36,744 nucleotides of DNA, taken from Pelomyxa schiedti (taxonomy: Eukaryota; Evosea; Pelobiontida; Pelomyxidae). A model generated the notes under the pieces. The model did no database searches and was not told the DNA's origin. It saw only the letters and a program-made list of their open reading frames with translations. Shown here in pieces: positions 10,244-21,561 of this stretch. Numbering within the stretch: the first letter of the stretch is position 1; every line of letters starts with the position of its first letter. Made by a program: the position numbers and the translations under genes. Where the stretch lies: assembly GCA_020536535.1 (NCBI GenBank), contig JAHLWZ010000278.1, positions 3,946 to 40,689 of the forward strand, read 5' to 3'.

Positions 10244-12676
10244 TCAAACGAGGTTATTTACATCGCTACCGGGAGGTAAATTCCCAAGTTGACGCAATTG
10301 TTCCAGCTTGGATTTAATGGATTCTAGGGACTGTCAGTATCTCTGTGAGAGTGCGGTGTAGTGTTGTTTTGTGTTTTGCTGTTGTCCACACATAATTCGA
10401 TACCTATATACATTTGAGTCACTTGGCACTGCCTGGTTGTGTGCCTCTCTAGGTTTGCCAATGCTGGGTCTGGTCTCAGCCATTGTGCCTCTTTCTGTAT
10501 TGAGGGTGTTGGTGAATTCGTTAGTACACACATATTTCGGGAATATAGATAGCAACATACATAGGAGAGGGCTCTCAGGACTTTCTTTGCAGCTTCCTTT
10601 GCCGATGCGAGGGTGTCATTCTTTGACGATGAAGTGAGCGAGAACACGGGGCCAGTCGCAGACGATGGGGCGTATGACGACCGCGTCATTGACATTGAGG
10701 GGGATGAGCGGGGCCGGCGTGTTGCCATTGTGGGAGGGGTCAGGCTCATGCTCATGGACATTGACATTGAGGAGGTGGCGTGGGCCGTGGAGGGACGCGG
10801 CCGCGCTGCTGTGAACGTGGGTTCAGAGGCTCGCCCAAATGTGGATTTCTGTTGTTGTTGTGAGTGGTTATTTTTGGTGCGGGGTGTTAATTTATTCCTG
10901 ATATCTTTGTGTTTGATATTATCCTATGTAATGAATTGTGCATTTTTTGTGGTTGCTATTAGGTTTCTAATTGTTCGAAAAAAAATCGATGTGTGTATGT
11001 TTGGGGATAATTAATAATTGATGAAGGAAGGAGAATGGACCTGGACTTTGCCATCACTCCAGGATTTTTTCCCGTGGGTAGGGCGTGGTTCTATGATGGA
11101 TGCTAGGGATGTGTGAAGTGTACTGGCTGAGGAGGTGTTGGGCCGAATTTTCATACTGGAGTGCAGTGATGACCGCACGGTATTTGCATATTCGCTTCGT
11201 TTTTGTGCTAGTTGTTTGTGTATTTCAAGGTCGTGGATCACTTTTATTCTCGATTCATGGGTGTCTTTTCTTGCCTGTGCCTGGCAGATGTTATTAGGGG
11301 GGAGTTGAAAAAGCAGGCAAAAGGTACTCACAGCAGAGATTCCATGGTAAAGAGGTTTAGGCATGGAGAAAGATGATGGTTTTTCCCCTGACAAAGCCCT
11401 TTTTTTAAGAATGGTGGATCGCATGAGCTGGAAGGCCATATTATAAAGTGAAAGAGAAGAGGTTATACCATGTGATTTTCTTTGACACGTTCGTAGTATT
11501 CACTTTGTCGGCTACTTGGAGCCTGCAGATTGTAAGTTGGCGAAAAGAAGAAGACAAATTCACCTGGTTGATGATGGGGGTAGCGTAAATAGGATGTTCC
11601 GCAGGTGCAGAAGGTGGATTGTATACTACAGGTGATGGGGATTGTGATATTTTTGGAGGGCCCTGAGGAGATGCCGGTCTTGTAAAATCCTTTTTAGGCA
11701 AAGTGTCATCCTTCACTTGGGTGATTCGAGCAGCGGCAAAATGTTTGGAGGAAGTCAATGGTGTGCTGGGCTTTGTTTGCTTGATCGGAATTGGCTTGCG
11801 GACAGGGGCTTGATGTGGAACAATAGGTTCCTTTGTTTTCCCTGGCAATTTGGAAGATACCTTATTTCCGGGAGAACGAGTTCCAATTGTAGGTTTTTTT
11901 GAGGGAGACTTCATGCCAGTGGGCTGCTTCGAGGTTACTTTCTTTGCTCCAACAACCGGTTTCTTGGGACTTGTAGCAGCAGCGGGAGTCTTGTGGGTAG
12001 ACACCTTGTCATTATCTTTAGCTGGCTTCTTCCCATCTTTTCCTGGCTTTTCTTGGCTGTGGCCGGGTTTGCTTGCCGGTGTTTTCTTCGAAGTAGTACC
12101 TTGTTTACCGGCGGAGCTGTGCTTCCCTGTAGACTTTTTCCCAGTTTCCTTCCCGGTTTTTGGAAGGTCCTTACGTGCATCTGATGTTGATGGCTTATGT
12201 TTACCCCCTGAGTCCGCCGCCGCATTAGGTTTTTTCGGTGTGGATTTATGCGGCTTAGAATCAGTAGCTTTTTGTCCCTCAGTTTTCCCCTTCCCAGTCT
12301 CGGTCTCCCCTTTCCCATCATTCTCCTTCTTTGCATGTGAAGCCACCACTTTTGGGGCAGCAGCGTTCTCATCATCGGATGGAGTTTTCACATCTCTGTC
12401 ACGGTCCTCCGCGTCAGAGTCGCCAGCTCTGCTGACCACATCAGCCAGTGACCGTGACCGGCTTCCTGATGTGGAGCGAGATACAGATGATCTCGAGTAC
12501 GATGACCTGGAAGCTATTGACCGCGATCGGGAGCGTGTTATTCTGCCGGTTCCACTGTTGTGATTGTGATTGTGGGTGTGATGAATGCTGTTGTGAACAG
12601 AACCAGGAGTAGAAGTTCCTCGTTGGTGTTGCTGGTCACCAGGGTCAGTTTGTTGTGATCCCGTTGATGTGTACAT
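10244..12676 (-). CDS. RS-repeat, Lys/Pro-rich protein with helical C-terminal region (unknown)
   Basis: Exons in + coordinates: 10244-10323, 10404-10494, 10561-10848, 11041-11280, 11332-11427, 11469-11522 and 11564-12676; 1962 nt, 653 residues. The ATG at 12676-12674 opens a 371-codon first exon that encodes an RS-dipeptide block (SRSRS, SRSTSGSRSRS), then a long basic Ser/Lys/Pro/Gly-rich disordered region. The smaller exons encode charged, helix-prone sequence (QSEYYERVKENHM, HDLEIHKQLAQKRSEYANTV) and finish with ESIKSKLEQLRQLGNLPPGSD. No catalytic family is recognised. A nuclear, RNA-related or cytoskeletal linker is possible but not shown. Intron 10495-10560 contains a perfect TACTAAC branch site. 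The large opposite-strand ORFs here are composition shadows. Confidence 0.7.
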
Positions 12677-12739
12677 AGGACTGTCATAGCTCTCCCATTG
12701 TCCAGCAAATTCAACGTTCTATTTTGATATAGCAAATAG

Positions 12740-14479
12740 CACCAAAAACGAACGATTAGGCAACGCCAAAAAGTACGTTTTGGAGCTCGACGGTTGAGAG
12801 ATTTCTATAGCGAAGTAATTGAATTGTGGGACGATGTGACACCTGAACCACACGTTGCAATAGACCCTGCAACAATTCAGCGATATTTTGGGCTATACCC
12901 CCAGCCATCACCTGCTTTCTGTTTTCAAAGAAAAAACGAATCAAAGTAACCAACTCACTCAAGGAGAATACCCTGTTCTCCAAGTCATCTCCCGAATCCG
13001 TGGGATCAGTATTCTGATCAATTGGAGCGTCGAGTCTGCCAGGACATTACTTTTTGTGCACAATATTTTCACGATCAATTCCGATCAGAAATTCGGCGAC
13101 ATGCCGCTTGTGCGGTTTATTAGCCCACACTCCCACAATTGACAAACGTGCAGGGACCCAGGGGGCAGAAGATATGGGACCGCGTAACGACAGGCAGCTT
13201 TTTTGTGAGGATTGTGTTGTACTACCTTGGGGCAGTTATTATCTACGTAATGTTGACATATGACCTCTATTTCTTCGATTGGTATGATATGAACGGTTTC
13301 AAAAAAAATGAATCCTCGAAACCCACAATAAATACTAACTAGAGTGGGATTGATGTTAACATAGGGGACAACTTACATACGACGGAAACCAGACCGCACA
13401 ATTAGTAAATACTACCGACGAAAGTGTTAATTGCATTGATTGGGGAAACGTGTGCGAATGCAAAATTCCCACAATTAACTTCTAATCCCATGCTGCTCTC
13501 ATAGGTACACTGCCCGGACATGGACTTTATGCAATCCGAAGATAAAGCGGGGAATACTTGGCAGATGTCGGCTGTATATAGTCTCATTGTAATGCTTGTT
13601 CTAGTAGCTCTGATTTTTACTTTGATTGGATTTGATACATATATGATTTTCTTTAGAAGTCCCGAGCCAGAATTCATTGAGGTAAATTTGCCAAATTACT
13701 TCTTGCAATGACCCCGAATTCCAGCACATTTCGGACACTATGCCGATAGAGCTTATTCTTAATTTAGCAGCAGATATGGTGAAGAATTTCAAATGTGTGA
13801 AGATTATGAAGCTCCTTTGTTATATTGTGTGTTGCATACTACCTGTTGCTTTTATTCCCATATTGTAAGTCAATACTAATAGCTATAGAACCCTCCACCT
13901 CTCTAACACATCACCCCTTTCAGGAGGCAAATATTAATGAAACCGTTTTTGATCAGAGTAACCAGTATTGACGAATTTGATCCTCCGCACTGCATTTGTG
14001 CATATGATTGGTCAAGTGTATGTTCCCAATGACAATAGCACATTTCCAAGTAACACCCAATTAAAGGATTGGCGGCAAAAGCAGTTCTTCTCCTGCACAA
14101 TTGCAGCTTGGCTGATGTTGTTCACATTCATCAGTGCAAGTTTGAACTATGCCAATGGATCAGTTCCCTCGTATGTCTCCTTAGTGGCAAACCCAAAACG
14201 GCAGACCTTCTTTCTTACTTTGTTTCTGAACAAAGGTATTCAACATACATGTGCTTCTCAGATAAGGTCAGGTTCCTTCAGATAGTTGAGGCACAAGGAC
14301 CAGTTGCTGAGAAACTGGCTGCTGCTGAGTCTGATGCTAAAGAACATTCTGATACAACACCACTGAGACCACAATCACCCACACTCACTCACCGTGTTGT
14401 AAGTATCAATGACTCTGGCGACAGTCAAAATTCCCCAACTCCACAAAAACAACCCCTCTCTGAACCCATCAACTCATAA
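12740..14479 (+). CDS. Polytopic membrane protein, unidentified (5' end unresolved)
   Basis: Exons: from 12740 or earlier to 12945, then 12964-13114, 13154-13281, 13365-13449, 13505-13681, 13725-13864, 13924-14017, 14067-14235 and 14262-14479; 1368 nt from 12740. It starts with a basic cytosolic part (RRLRDFYSEVIELWDD). Four hydrophobic spans follow, around VRIVLYYLGAVIIYVMLTY, SLIVMLVLVALIFTLIGF, LLCYIVCCILPVAFIPIL and CTIAAWLMLFTFISA. An extracellular loop between spans 1 and 2 has N-x-T/S sites and cysteines; the tail is polar. No in-frame ATG precedes the first exon. One possible 5' structure uses an ATG at 12667 with introns of 19 and 24 nt, which would overlap the divergent gene. A single in-frame TAA at 12947 is removed only by assuming an 18-nt intron. 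Confidence 0.6.
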
Positions 14480-14605
14480 CACTTCAAAAAAAAAAAAAAA
14501 GCTCTTTTGGCTGGGGCAAGTAAGAAAAATTTTGGGAGAGTTTTTCTTCTCATCTCCATGGAGTGGTTCTCTGACATCCACTCCCCTTGGAAGTGTGACT
14601 AGAAG

Positions 14606-17600
14606 ATGTGGAACTTCCTAAGGGAAGTTGGTCTGAAAGAGAACTCTTTGCTGGGCGACGAGACTAATTCAGCCCATTCCCTACCCTCCGGGACTCCACT
14701 CTCCCAGTTGCACGAGCATCCCTCTGCCAAGTACTACTTGTGGGTTTTTGCCGAAGACAGGATTTTTCAGCTGGCGTCGGAGACTGATCGTCTGTTGGAG
14801 CGTCGTAACCCCGGCAACAGCCCTGAGCCATCGAGGTCCCCAGCAACACCGCAGGGCTTTGGTTCCGAAAGCAGTAGTAGCAGTGGTAGTGGCCTCATCG
14901 TCGTCGCCCAAGAAGAACCGCAGCCGTCACCAGCTGATCCCACAATTGCGATGCACAACGACCGGCGCGAACGCGACGACGAGGCTGAGGGCGGGAGCGA
15001 AAGTGAGGAGGACCAGAGAGTAGCCAGCGCCCTCCCTGACCGCGATTATGGGAGAGACCCTGGTGCGGTATTGGGCGATGATTTGATGACACTGAGGAGA
15101 GGGGGTTCAATGAAACCAGCTTGGGTGTTGTTGATATCTATATTGGGTATGGTATTATTATACACCCCCACGTTATTTACCTGTACTAGATAGATAGATT
15201 TGAAAAAAAAAAAAAACCTAAACCTAACCTCAACAGCCTCTGGGGTGACTATTGCATTGATTTATCCTCTCAAGTTAATTTCAGAGAGGTGTGTGCATGT
15301 AGGTGGCTGTTAATAATTTCCTGCTTGTAATAACCCGCCCCTACAGTGTTTGGAAGTGCACGAATCCGCATTTTCTGAGCTACTTATTTGACATAATATT
15401 TCCAAATGGTGTGAGGGTGAAGTGACTTGCCCGCCGTTAAATAGTAACGTACTAGGTTATCTCTCTTTCAAGGTTACACTCTCTATGGGAGTTCCGGCAA
15501 TCTCACTGTATCTAGCTTTCTTGGCTTTATGTTGGTAATCCATCCCCTATGAATCAAGCCAACTAACACGGAACAGGCTTTTTGGATGTGGCCCCTTGGT
15601 AATGTGGGTCGTGATTGTGGAAGTGCTGGGGAAATTTCTCGTTGCCATTACATTTCTCCCTTTGAGCTCCTTATATGTCGTTTTACTGGCAAACAAATCT
15701 GCTTCACTTGCCAAGGATATTAACGATGAGATACATCGCACAAATAATACTGTACGAGTGAACCTTGTAATCAATAGGCAGACCTTATCGAGGGCGCACC
15801 CTCACACCAGCACAAACTCTTCAATATGTGAATCAAATCCACCTCCAGGGGAAGGAACCAGCCTAGGTTCAGATGAAAACTTTTCTAGTGAATCGTCCCG
15901 TTCCGATTCCCACGGTGGTGTTCAGCATCACAGACGGCGCAAAGTGCACTCCACATCTCCTGAAACCCAAGCCGTTTTGCCCAGGGATGGCAGTCACCAA
16001 CGTCGCAATAAGCTTCCATACAGTGCTGAGATTTGGCCATTTGGCACAATGCTTGTCACTGGGATCACTTTGGTCTTGCTCACTCCTTGCTTGGTTTTTG
16101 GCTGGGGGATAAAGATGCTGGCAAATGTACCCTATCTCAGTTATACTCCTCTGATTTCTGGTTCTTTCATGCTTGGAGGGGGTGGAATAGCTTTATTGCT
16201 GGTTATATGTTCCACTCTGTGGCATCCTCGCAAATGGCCTCTTTACAGTCCCCTCCCAGAAAAGTTTCCCCATACTCTTCTCAAGATTTTTTACCGTGTG
16301 TTACTGCCCTTCACACTTTGCATTTCTCTCATGAAGTCCAGTGTGCCTGTGTATTTTTGGAGTTGTATGTGTCATTTCCATAATATTTGGGGGATTGATT
16401 CACATTTACGAGTCAGCTCCAGCCACACAGCCGGCAACTGATAATACATACATCAGGTTCTAATTTCAGGCTTTCAAAGACTTTTAACTCCTTCCAGGAT
16501 AGTCCAGTTCAATATTCGATACCCGGCAAGTTATGACGACTTAGGTAATCAATGGGACAGCCGGAAACAAGATTTTGTTGACTTTGTAGAATCTCTTCAT
16601 CCAGATATCCTTACTGTCCAAGAAGCTTACATATGGCCATTGTGGTACAACTGAAAAGTTTGTTTCTTATCATGCAGACCCACTCATACCAGGTACATCC
16701 TGGACAACCTTTTTAACGGCACCTTTAAATGGACAGGTTTCCCTCTGCATTCACTTATATATGATTCATTTTTTATGAAGGGAAAGGAAGAAACGATGGC
16801 GTTCATGCCGGAGAGCATGCAGCCATTTTTTTCAATGCATCCCGTTTCAGTGTGGAGGATGGGGACACCTTTTGGCTCTCTCCTACTCCCCTCCTCCCCA
16901 GTGTTTTCCTCAATGAAGGTTTGCAACTCCAGTCTCTCATTTAACTCACTTTACCCACCAGACATGTCCAACTTTAGGGAGTGCACCTGGGTAAGATTAC
17001 GAGAGAAATCCACGAAATACGAGTTTCTAGCAATCACCACGCATTATGGATGGGGAGACAACTTTGACACAAATGCCGCCAATCTGATTATTAAGGCATA
17101 ACTCGAAGACCCTATTTTTGCACTCACTTTATATTCCCACAGGAAACAGCATCGCACGTGGGTCAATCTCTACCTGTGATTTTAACCGGGGATTTGAACG
17201 CTAATATAACCTCCCCAGGGTACAGTCTTCTCCTTTCACATTCGCTTTCACTCAAGCTTCCTCTAATACTACACTCCCACCAAGATATCACACACTAGTC
17301 ACCAACACTGCAGTACCGCTATGCGATGCCATGCTCTGTTGTCAGCAGAACTGCACTCCCACCAACTGTACCCAATCCCTGAGTTGGACTTCAGAACCGT
17401 ACTGTCCCGCTGATGCCGGGTGTGTGAATTCTAAATTCTACCCGTTCCGTAGAAATCTAACGCCACTGACAGAGACCAGAGAATAGACTTTATCTTCACT
17501 TCCATTGGAGTTCCCGTTGTGTACTATGACTCCCCGCGCACAACGAGAGCATCTACAAACACCACTTTCAGGTATAATCTCTCTTACTTTTCTTTATAAT

Positions 17601-17692
17601 TTTCACATTCATTCATTGACAGCGACCATTTCCCTGTTGTTGTGGATGTCATTTTACCGGCTGGTTTCGTTTCCAACAGCACCGATTCTTGA
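14606..17692 (+). CDS. Multi-pass membrane protein with C-terminal EEP (exo/endonuclease-phosphatase) domain
   Basis: Exons: 14606-15146, 15237-15288, 15347-15410, 15473-15534, 15577-16295, 16342-16456, 16498-16641, 16678-16736, 16781-16918, 16962-17095, 17143-17224, 17257-17448, 17475-17571 and 17623-17692; 2469 nt, 822 residues. TAG lies two codons before the ATG. A Ser/acidic-rich cytosolic leader is followed by about six hydrophobic spans (15120-16420) interrupted by a Ser/His-rich loop. The EEP domain keeps QFNIRY, VQEA, GRNDG..GE, FWLSPTP, ECTW, THYGW, GDLNAN, RIDFIF and SDHFPV, so the family's metal and catalytic positions look intact. A Cys-rich insert (eight or nine Cys) lies between GDLNAN and RIDFIF. 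The substrate could be a nucleic acid, phosphoinositide or sphingolipid; topology suggests the domain faces the lumen or outside. Intron 17096-17142 is GC-AG. Confidence 0.78.
14939..15052. promoter_or_regulatory. Paired octamers CCCACAAT and ATTATGGG in EEP-gene exon 1
   Basis: Two inverted exact copies (14939-14946 and 15045-15052) 99 nt apart in the GC-rich first exon, 333 and 439 nt after the ATG. Their presence within coding sequence argues for an element selected at DNA level, or for coincidental codon bias. Confidence 0.3.
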
Positions 17693-17724
17693 TTTATAAA
17701 ACCCTTTTTGATTTTGAAATAGTA

Positions 17725-19642
17725 TTAGGGAAGTTTTCTTTCTATTCGGGAAGGTACAGGGAACTTGGACTCAAATAAGTTGGTGAGTAGAAGAATTTGT
17801 TCCTCTGATTGTGGAGTGTTGTCCAGGTGGTCATTGAGGCACACACAATAAGGTACTGAGCTGACGAACAGCTTCTGATACCAAGGTGGATTCCACAGGC
17901 GATTCCACCATTCCAGGTTCTGAGTGGAATCATAAGTTCGGGATTGGGGGGTAATGGGGAACTAACCAAAGTTGCGTTGGGAGTCCATGTGCCGTACTGG
18001 TTGCGGTCCTCATATTTGGCGCTGGCAACATTCTCAGCATATGCAACGTTGGCGGCCAGGAAGGGTAGTGCTGTGTCATTTCTGTGCCGGAGCCGGTGTG
18101 ATTCGGTGAAGGCGAAGTTCTTGGACCACCGGTGGTACATAATATCAATAACCTGAGAGAATGTCAAGGGCAGAATTGAATGACTCAGGGGAGTGTACAT
18201 CATGCCGCATAAAGTAGCAGTTGTGGCCAACGTAGTGATGTTCAAGGTGCGGTGTTTCTGGATTGTAGTACCTTCTGATTGTTAAAGTAAGAACGTGAAC
18301 TGATAGTACACACGAATTTAAAAGGCTGTTGGAGAACCCCACACTGGCGTGCCACTTGTTCGTTTTCATTTCCGCGGTGGCGGGAGCTAGTCGAGAACTC
18401 ATGAAGAAGTTAATGATACCAGTTCGCGGATCAAAAAAGCTGGGTTGATGTGAGTTGCAAAAAAAAAACTTTTTTCAAAAAGAAAGAGACCAACAATTCC
18501 TTGGAAACTTCGTGTCCAAGAAACATGTCATCATTCATATAAAGCAGACAGGGTGCAAGGCCGGGTATATTGTGAATGTTCGCTTCAATTGCATTGCTGC
18601 ATTTAAAATGAATTTACTTTTCTCATTATAAATAAAAGACCTGTTAAATGTGGGAAGGTTCGTTTTATTTTTGAAAATCTGAAATTGTGAGCTTAAATAT
18701 AATGCAACGAAGAGACCTACCAACCTCTTCATGAGTGACAAGCCTGAAGTTGGGTGCATTTGGGTCAACCCAGTTAGGGATTTGACCATTTGTCACAAGA
18801 ATGATATCTCTTGCCCATGGCAGGTATTTTTCGATGGATCTTTGGCAAAGAATTTTATACTTGAAAGTTGGAATTAGGTACCCAACCTGATAGAGTATTT
18901 CAAAACGCCGTAGTCTCGAAACCCTGAATCGAAGTAGTTTGCCCCGATGTACTTGGTTTTTAATTTCTTGTGGGCAGGATCGCTACTCAAAAAATGAGTC
19001 AGCAAGTTTATTGGCATGCAGGGACCAAACCTGCCATTCACCCAAGTGTACACAACATCAACGACATCGCACTTTATCTTCCAATCAATTGCAGTGTAGT
19101 CTGGTCCATTCAAAGGACTCACAGGATTCCCCTCTACTATAAAGGTCCCTGCATGGCAACAAGGTTACGTTCCCTTTTCTTCAGGAAAGGGTTGGGCTCA
19201 AGGTATACCTGGTTCCCTAACCACAACACAAAGTAAGAAATTTTAATTTTAAGTAATATTATAATTTTAATTAAGTTAATTTTTATTTAACTCTCTAAGG
19301 TTGGTACCTGATTCTAACTTTCAAGTGTAGTTTAATTCGTTTCCAAAGATAGAATTATTATTATATTATTATTTATTTTTTTAAAACGCAAAAACTGTCA
19401 GACCAAACAAACTAAAGAGACAAAACGGCACACATTGTTGTCTCAGTGTGGATCTTTGAACGAATAATCAACAGGCCGAAAGTGACCAACCAAACAAAAG
19501 CGATCAGGACACCAACGCACCCAAAGCACCTCGTGACCCCACCACCAACTCCCATAATCCACCCCGTGGCCCGTCCCCGGTTGCTGTCATAGTGGTGGTG
19601 CCGGTACATTCCACCTCCTCCTTGGCGCATAACCACGTTCAT
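17725..19642 (-). CDS. Stealth-family sugar-phosphate transferase, type II membrane protein
   Basis: Exons in + coordinates: 17725-17919, 17967-18152, 18199-18274, 18314-18439, 18495-18596, 18641-18678, 18725-18839, 18887-18982, 19031-19148 and a first exon of about 19432-19642. All four Stealth regions are visible: CR1 (DVVYTWVNGSDP), CR2 (RDYGVLKYSIRSIEKYLPWA, LVTNGQIPNW, LPTFNSNAIEANIHNIPGL, YMNDDMF), CR3 (YYNPETPHLEHH..MRHD) and CR4 (CLNDHLD..FPVPSRIE). Relatives are GlcNAc-1-phosphotransferase alpha/beta and capsule polymerases, which transfer sugar-phosphates in the Golgi or at the cell surface. The first exon carries a signal anchor (GVLIAFVWLVTFGLLII). The join from exon 1 to 19148 is uncertain: a ~280-nt AT-rich intron keeps phase, but microexons are possible. 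An ATG at 19732 would add 30 residues. The stop is 32 nt from that of the convergent EEP gene. Confidence 0.82.
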
Positions 19643-19861
19643 CCGTTTTATGTGATGCTGTGGGCGAATACACGTGATGTTATGAGGAGTCCACCTTGTC
19701 AGTGTACCTGATCTAGCACAACGTTGAACCATTCGATGCTTCAGAAAAGAAGTTGTGACGGTATATCCTGGTGAGCCGCCTCAGTCCTGTTGCTTCGCCG
19801 TTGGCGTCAACTTTTATGGGGGAATTTTGTTGTAAACAGACTGAAGTGATAACGGGAGAGT

Positions 19862-21346
19862 ATGCACACAAACAGCGATCAGACACCCTCGTCGGTACCA
19901 CGTGGTGGTGGACACCAACAGCAGGCGCGTGCGGCACAGGCGACGTCACGACGGGACCAGAGGCGCCGCCTGGCCCACTTGCAGCACGACTCGTTGTTGC
20001 CTCGGTGTGGTAGTACAACCCGTGTCCCACAATCTACATCCACATGTGTGACGTCGGCAGCCCCGACTACGGGTAGATCGGCTTCTGCATCTGAATCTGC
20101 TTGTTGCCGTGGCGGCTCGCACATGGAGGGGCACTACAGCCTCGATGCTCATGGACAGTGCTTGGCCCTCGTTGTTTCCTCGGTCCCGCGATGCGGAGTC
20201 AAATCAGCGGCGTGTCTTATGTCCACGATCACCGGGCACCTGTTCAGGCAATTGTGGGACGACTGGATCATGGGCACCGAGGCCAAGTTCCTACTGACCG
20301 CGTGGCAGCTCCCCGAGGGCTACGATCCCACAATGGCGGCCGCGCTGGTCTGCAAGCCACTGAGGTCGTTCTCACTCGGGATTTCACGTTTGACATGTGG
20401 AATCACAAGCCGGGTGGCTGACAAGGCCTGTGACTCATGGAGCTGGCCAATCGACTGGAACAGGTCTCTGATCATGATGGACAACAAGCTGATCATGCGT
20501 GATTTATCTGGTGGAGATGCCAACCCAAAGGACACGGGATTGTATGACTTTGGGGGGGGAGTCAAGAACGTGGCAACGAGTGACCGTTGGGTGGCCTTTG
20601 GTGGTGTTGCTGGTGTTGGGAATAGCGGGATACAGGTGCATTTCCTGAGGATTGTTGATATCTCGGGCGCCACGCCAGAGACCGATGTGCTGATTCCTGG
20701 AAGGGAGGCCTTGTTCATTCGGTGCGATTTTCTCCTTGGTGAGCTTGTTGGAACATGGGCGTGGGTACGGAATGCACCGAACGGCACAGATTTCATTGTA
20801 AGCTTCCAGTTCGAAGTCTACGGCATTCACACCTTCCAAAGAGACCCATCACACATCGCCATCACTACCCGCATCAGCACACCTGCAGGGAGGTACCGCG
20901 TTGAATCACTTGCCAGATTGCGGAAACGCAGTGGAGAGTGTGTGTTCATTGTTGGTTTGCAGTTTTGCCCTAGTGTGTACCAAGTCAGCGATTCCATGTT
21001 CTGTCTGTCAAATGGTTTCTCATGCGAAATTTGGGATTGCAACAACACTGACAAGCCACTCAAAGTGATTCCACTGTTCACACTACATCAACCAACGTTG
21101 CCAGTCAATCCAGAATACCTTTGGAACGCCGTGGCACTCTCTGGGTTTCTGTTTCACTTCAGGGGCAAACAGTTGAAAGTCATTGATGTTGCAACACAAA
21201 CTGCTGTTCTGAAACTTGACATGCCAACAAGGTTGGTTTCTTCTCCTTCTTCAGCAACCTATCACTCACTAACTTTCAAACAGCGGGGATTGCACCCCAA
21301 AGCAGCTTTTGTTGCATGTGTGGTCACCTGTTCACCTCCGAATTGA
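19862..21346 (+). CDS. Lineage-specific paralogous family, member A
   Basis: A single open frame of 494 codons starts at ATG 19862. The N-terminal ~90 residues are Ser/Gln/Arg-rich. The rest is hydrophobic and beta-like, with repeated short strands (e.g. NVATSDRWVAFGGVAG, LVGTWAWVRNAPNGTDFIVSFQFEVYG) reminiscent of a propeller, though no WD signature is visible. An RDQ...RCG pattern near the start is shared with member C, and the ending VIDVATQTAVLKLDMP resembles VIDALSGFVVFKMPN of member C. The C-terminus may differ: removing 21233-21284 as an intron would replace the last residues with another tail. GC content falls from 5' to 3'. Three CCCAYAAT octamers lie in the first 475 nt. No function can be assigned. 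Confidence 0.65.
   Translation: MHTNSDQTPSSVPRGGGHQQQARAAQATSRRDQRRRLAHLQHDSLLPRCGSTTRVPQSTSTCVTSAAPTTGRSASASESACCRGGSHMEGHYSLDAHGQCLALVVSSVPRCGVKSAACLMSTITGHLFRQLWDDWIMGTEAKFLLTAWQLPEGYDPTMAAALVCKPLRSFSLGISRLTCGITSRVADKACDSWSWPIDWNRSLIMMDNKLIMRDLSGGDANPKDTGLYDFGGGVKNVATSDRWVAFGGVAGVGNSGIQVHFLRIVDISGATPETDVLIPGREALFIRCDFLLGELVGTWAWVRNAPNGTDFIVSFQFEVYGIHTFQRDPSHIAITTRISTPAGRYRVESLARLRKRSGECVFIVGLQFCPSVYQVSDSMFCLSNGFSCEIWDCNNTDKPLKVIPLFTLHQPTLPVNPEYLWNAVALSGFLFHFRGKQLKVIDVATQTAVLKLDMPTRLVSSPSSATYHSLTFKQRGLHPKAAFVACVVTCSPPN
20026..20334. promoter_or_regulatory. Cluster of three CCCACAAT/ATTGTGGG octamers
   Basis: Exact copies at 20026-20033 (CCCACAAT), 20251-20258 (ATTGTGGG) and 20327-20334 (CCCACAAT) lie in 309 nt of GC-rich 5' coding sequence. 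It is the densest occurrence in the window. A regulatory role is inferred only from enrichment. Confidence 0.35.
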
Positions 21347-21561
21347 CTGATACACCACACCACCGGGTCACTCGCTAAATCGGTTCGCAGCACAAACTGG
21401 CATGAAACTGGAGCTCAGGAGGCATGATGATGGAAGAGATTTTACAGAATACAACAAAGCAATTGTGTTTCTCGTTTTGAAGAAGATGACAGCAGCCACA
21501 ACTTCATGATTCTCAGACACAGGCAAGTGCGAAGCATCAACATTTTTGTTTTGGAGCGGTG
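21347..21561. other. Convergent intergenic gap with a possible extra exon
   Basis: This gap separates the stops of family members A (+) and B (-). On the + strand, 21381-21510 reads FAAQTGMKLELRR...KKMTAATTS then a stop. It could be a terminal exon of member A or chance coding; no splice pair was found that makes it compelling. Confidence 0.3.

Noticed and set aside
10613-11014. Plus-strand acidic ORF opposite the RS gene tail
   Set aside because: The minus strand has in-phase introns with a TACTAAC branch site and a coherent helical tail; the plus frame has no supported splice partners or start.
11850-12563. 237-codon plus-strand ORF antisense to the RS/Lys-rich exon
   Set aside because: A composition shadow: the complement of AAG/AAA/TCC-rich coding yields long hydrophobic frames.
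12944-12950. In-frame TAA as evidence that the membrane protein gene is a pseudogene
   Set aside because: It is the only stop, and it is flanked by GT and AG exactly 18 nt apart with homologous-looking coding on both sides; a tiny intron is the simpler reading, though unproven.
19713-20030. Minus-strand ORF that could extend the Stealth N-terminus
   Set aside because: It overlaps the 5' coding region of family member A and is not needed: a signal-anchor exon with its own ATG exists downstream.
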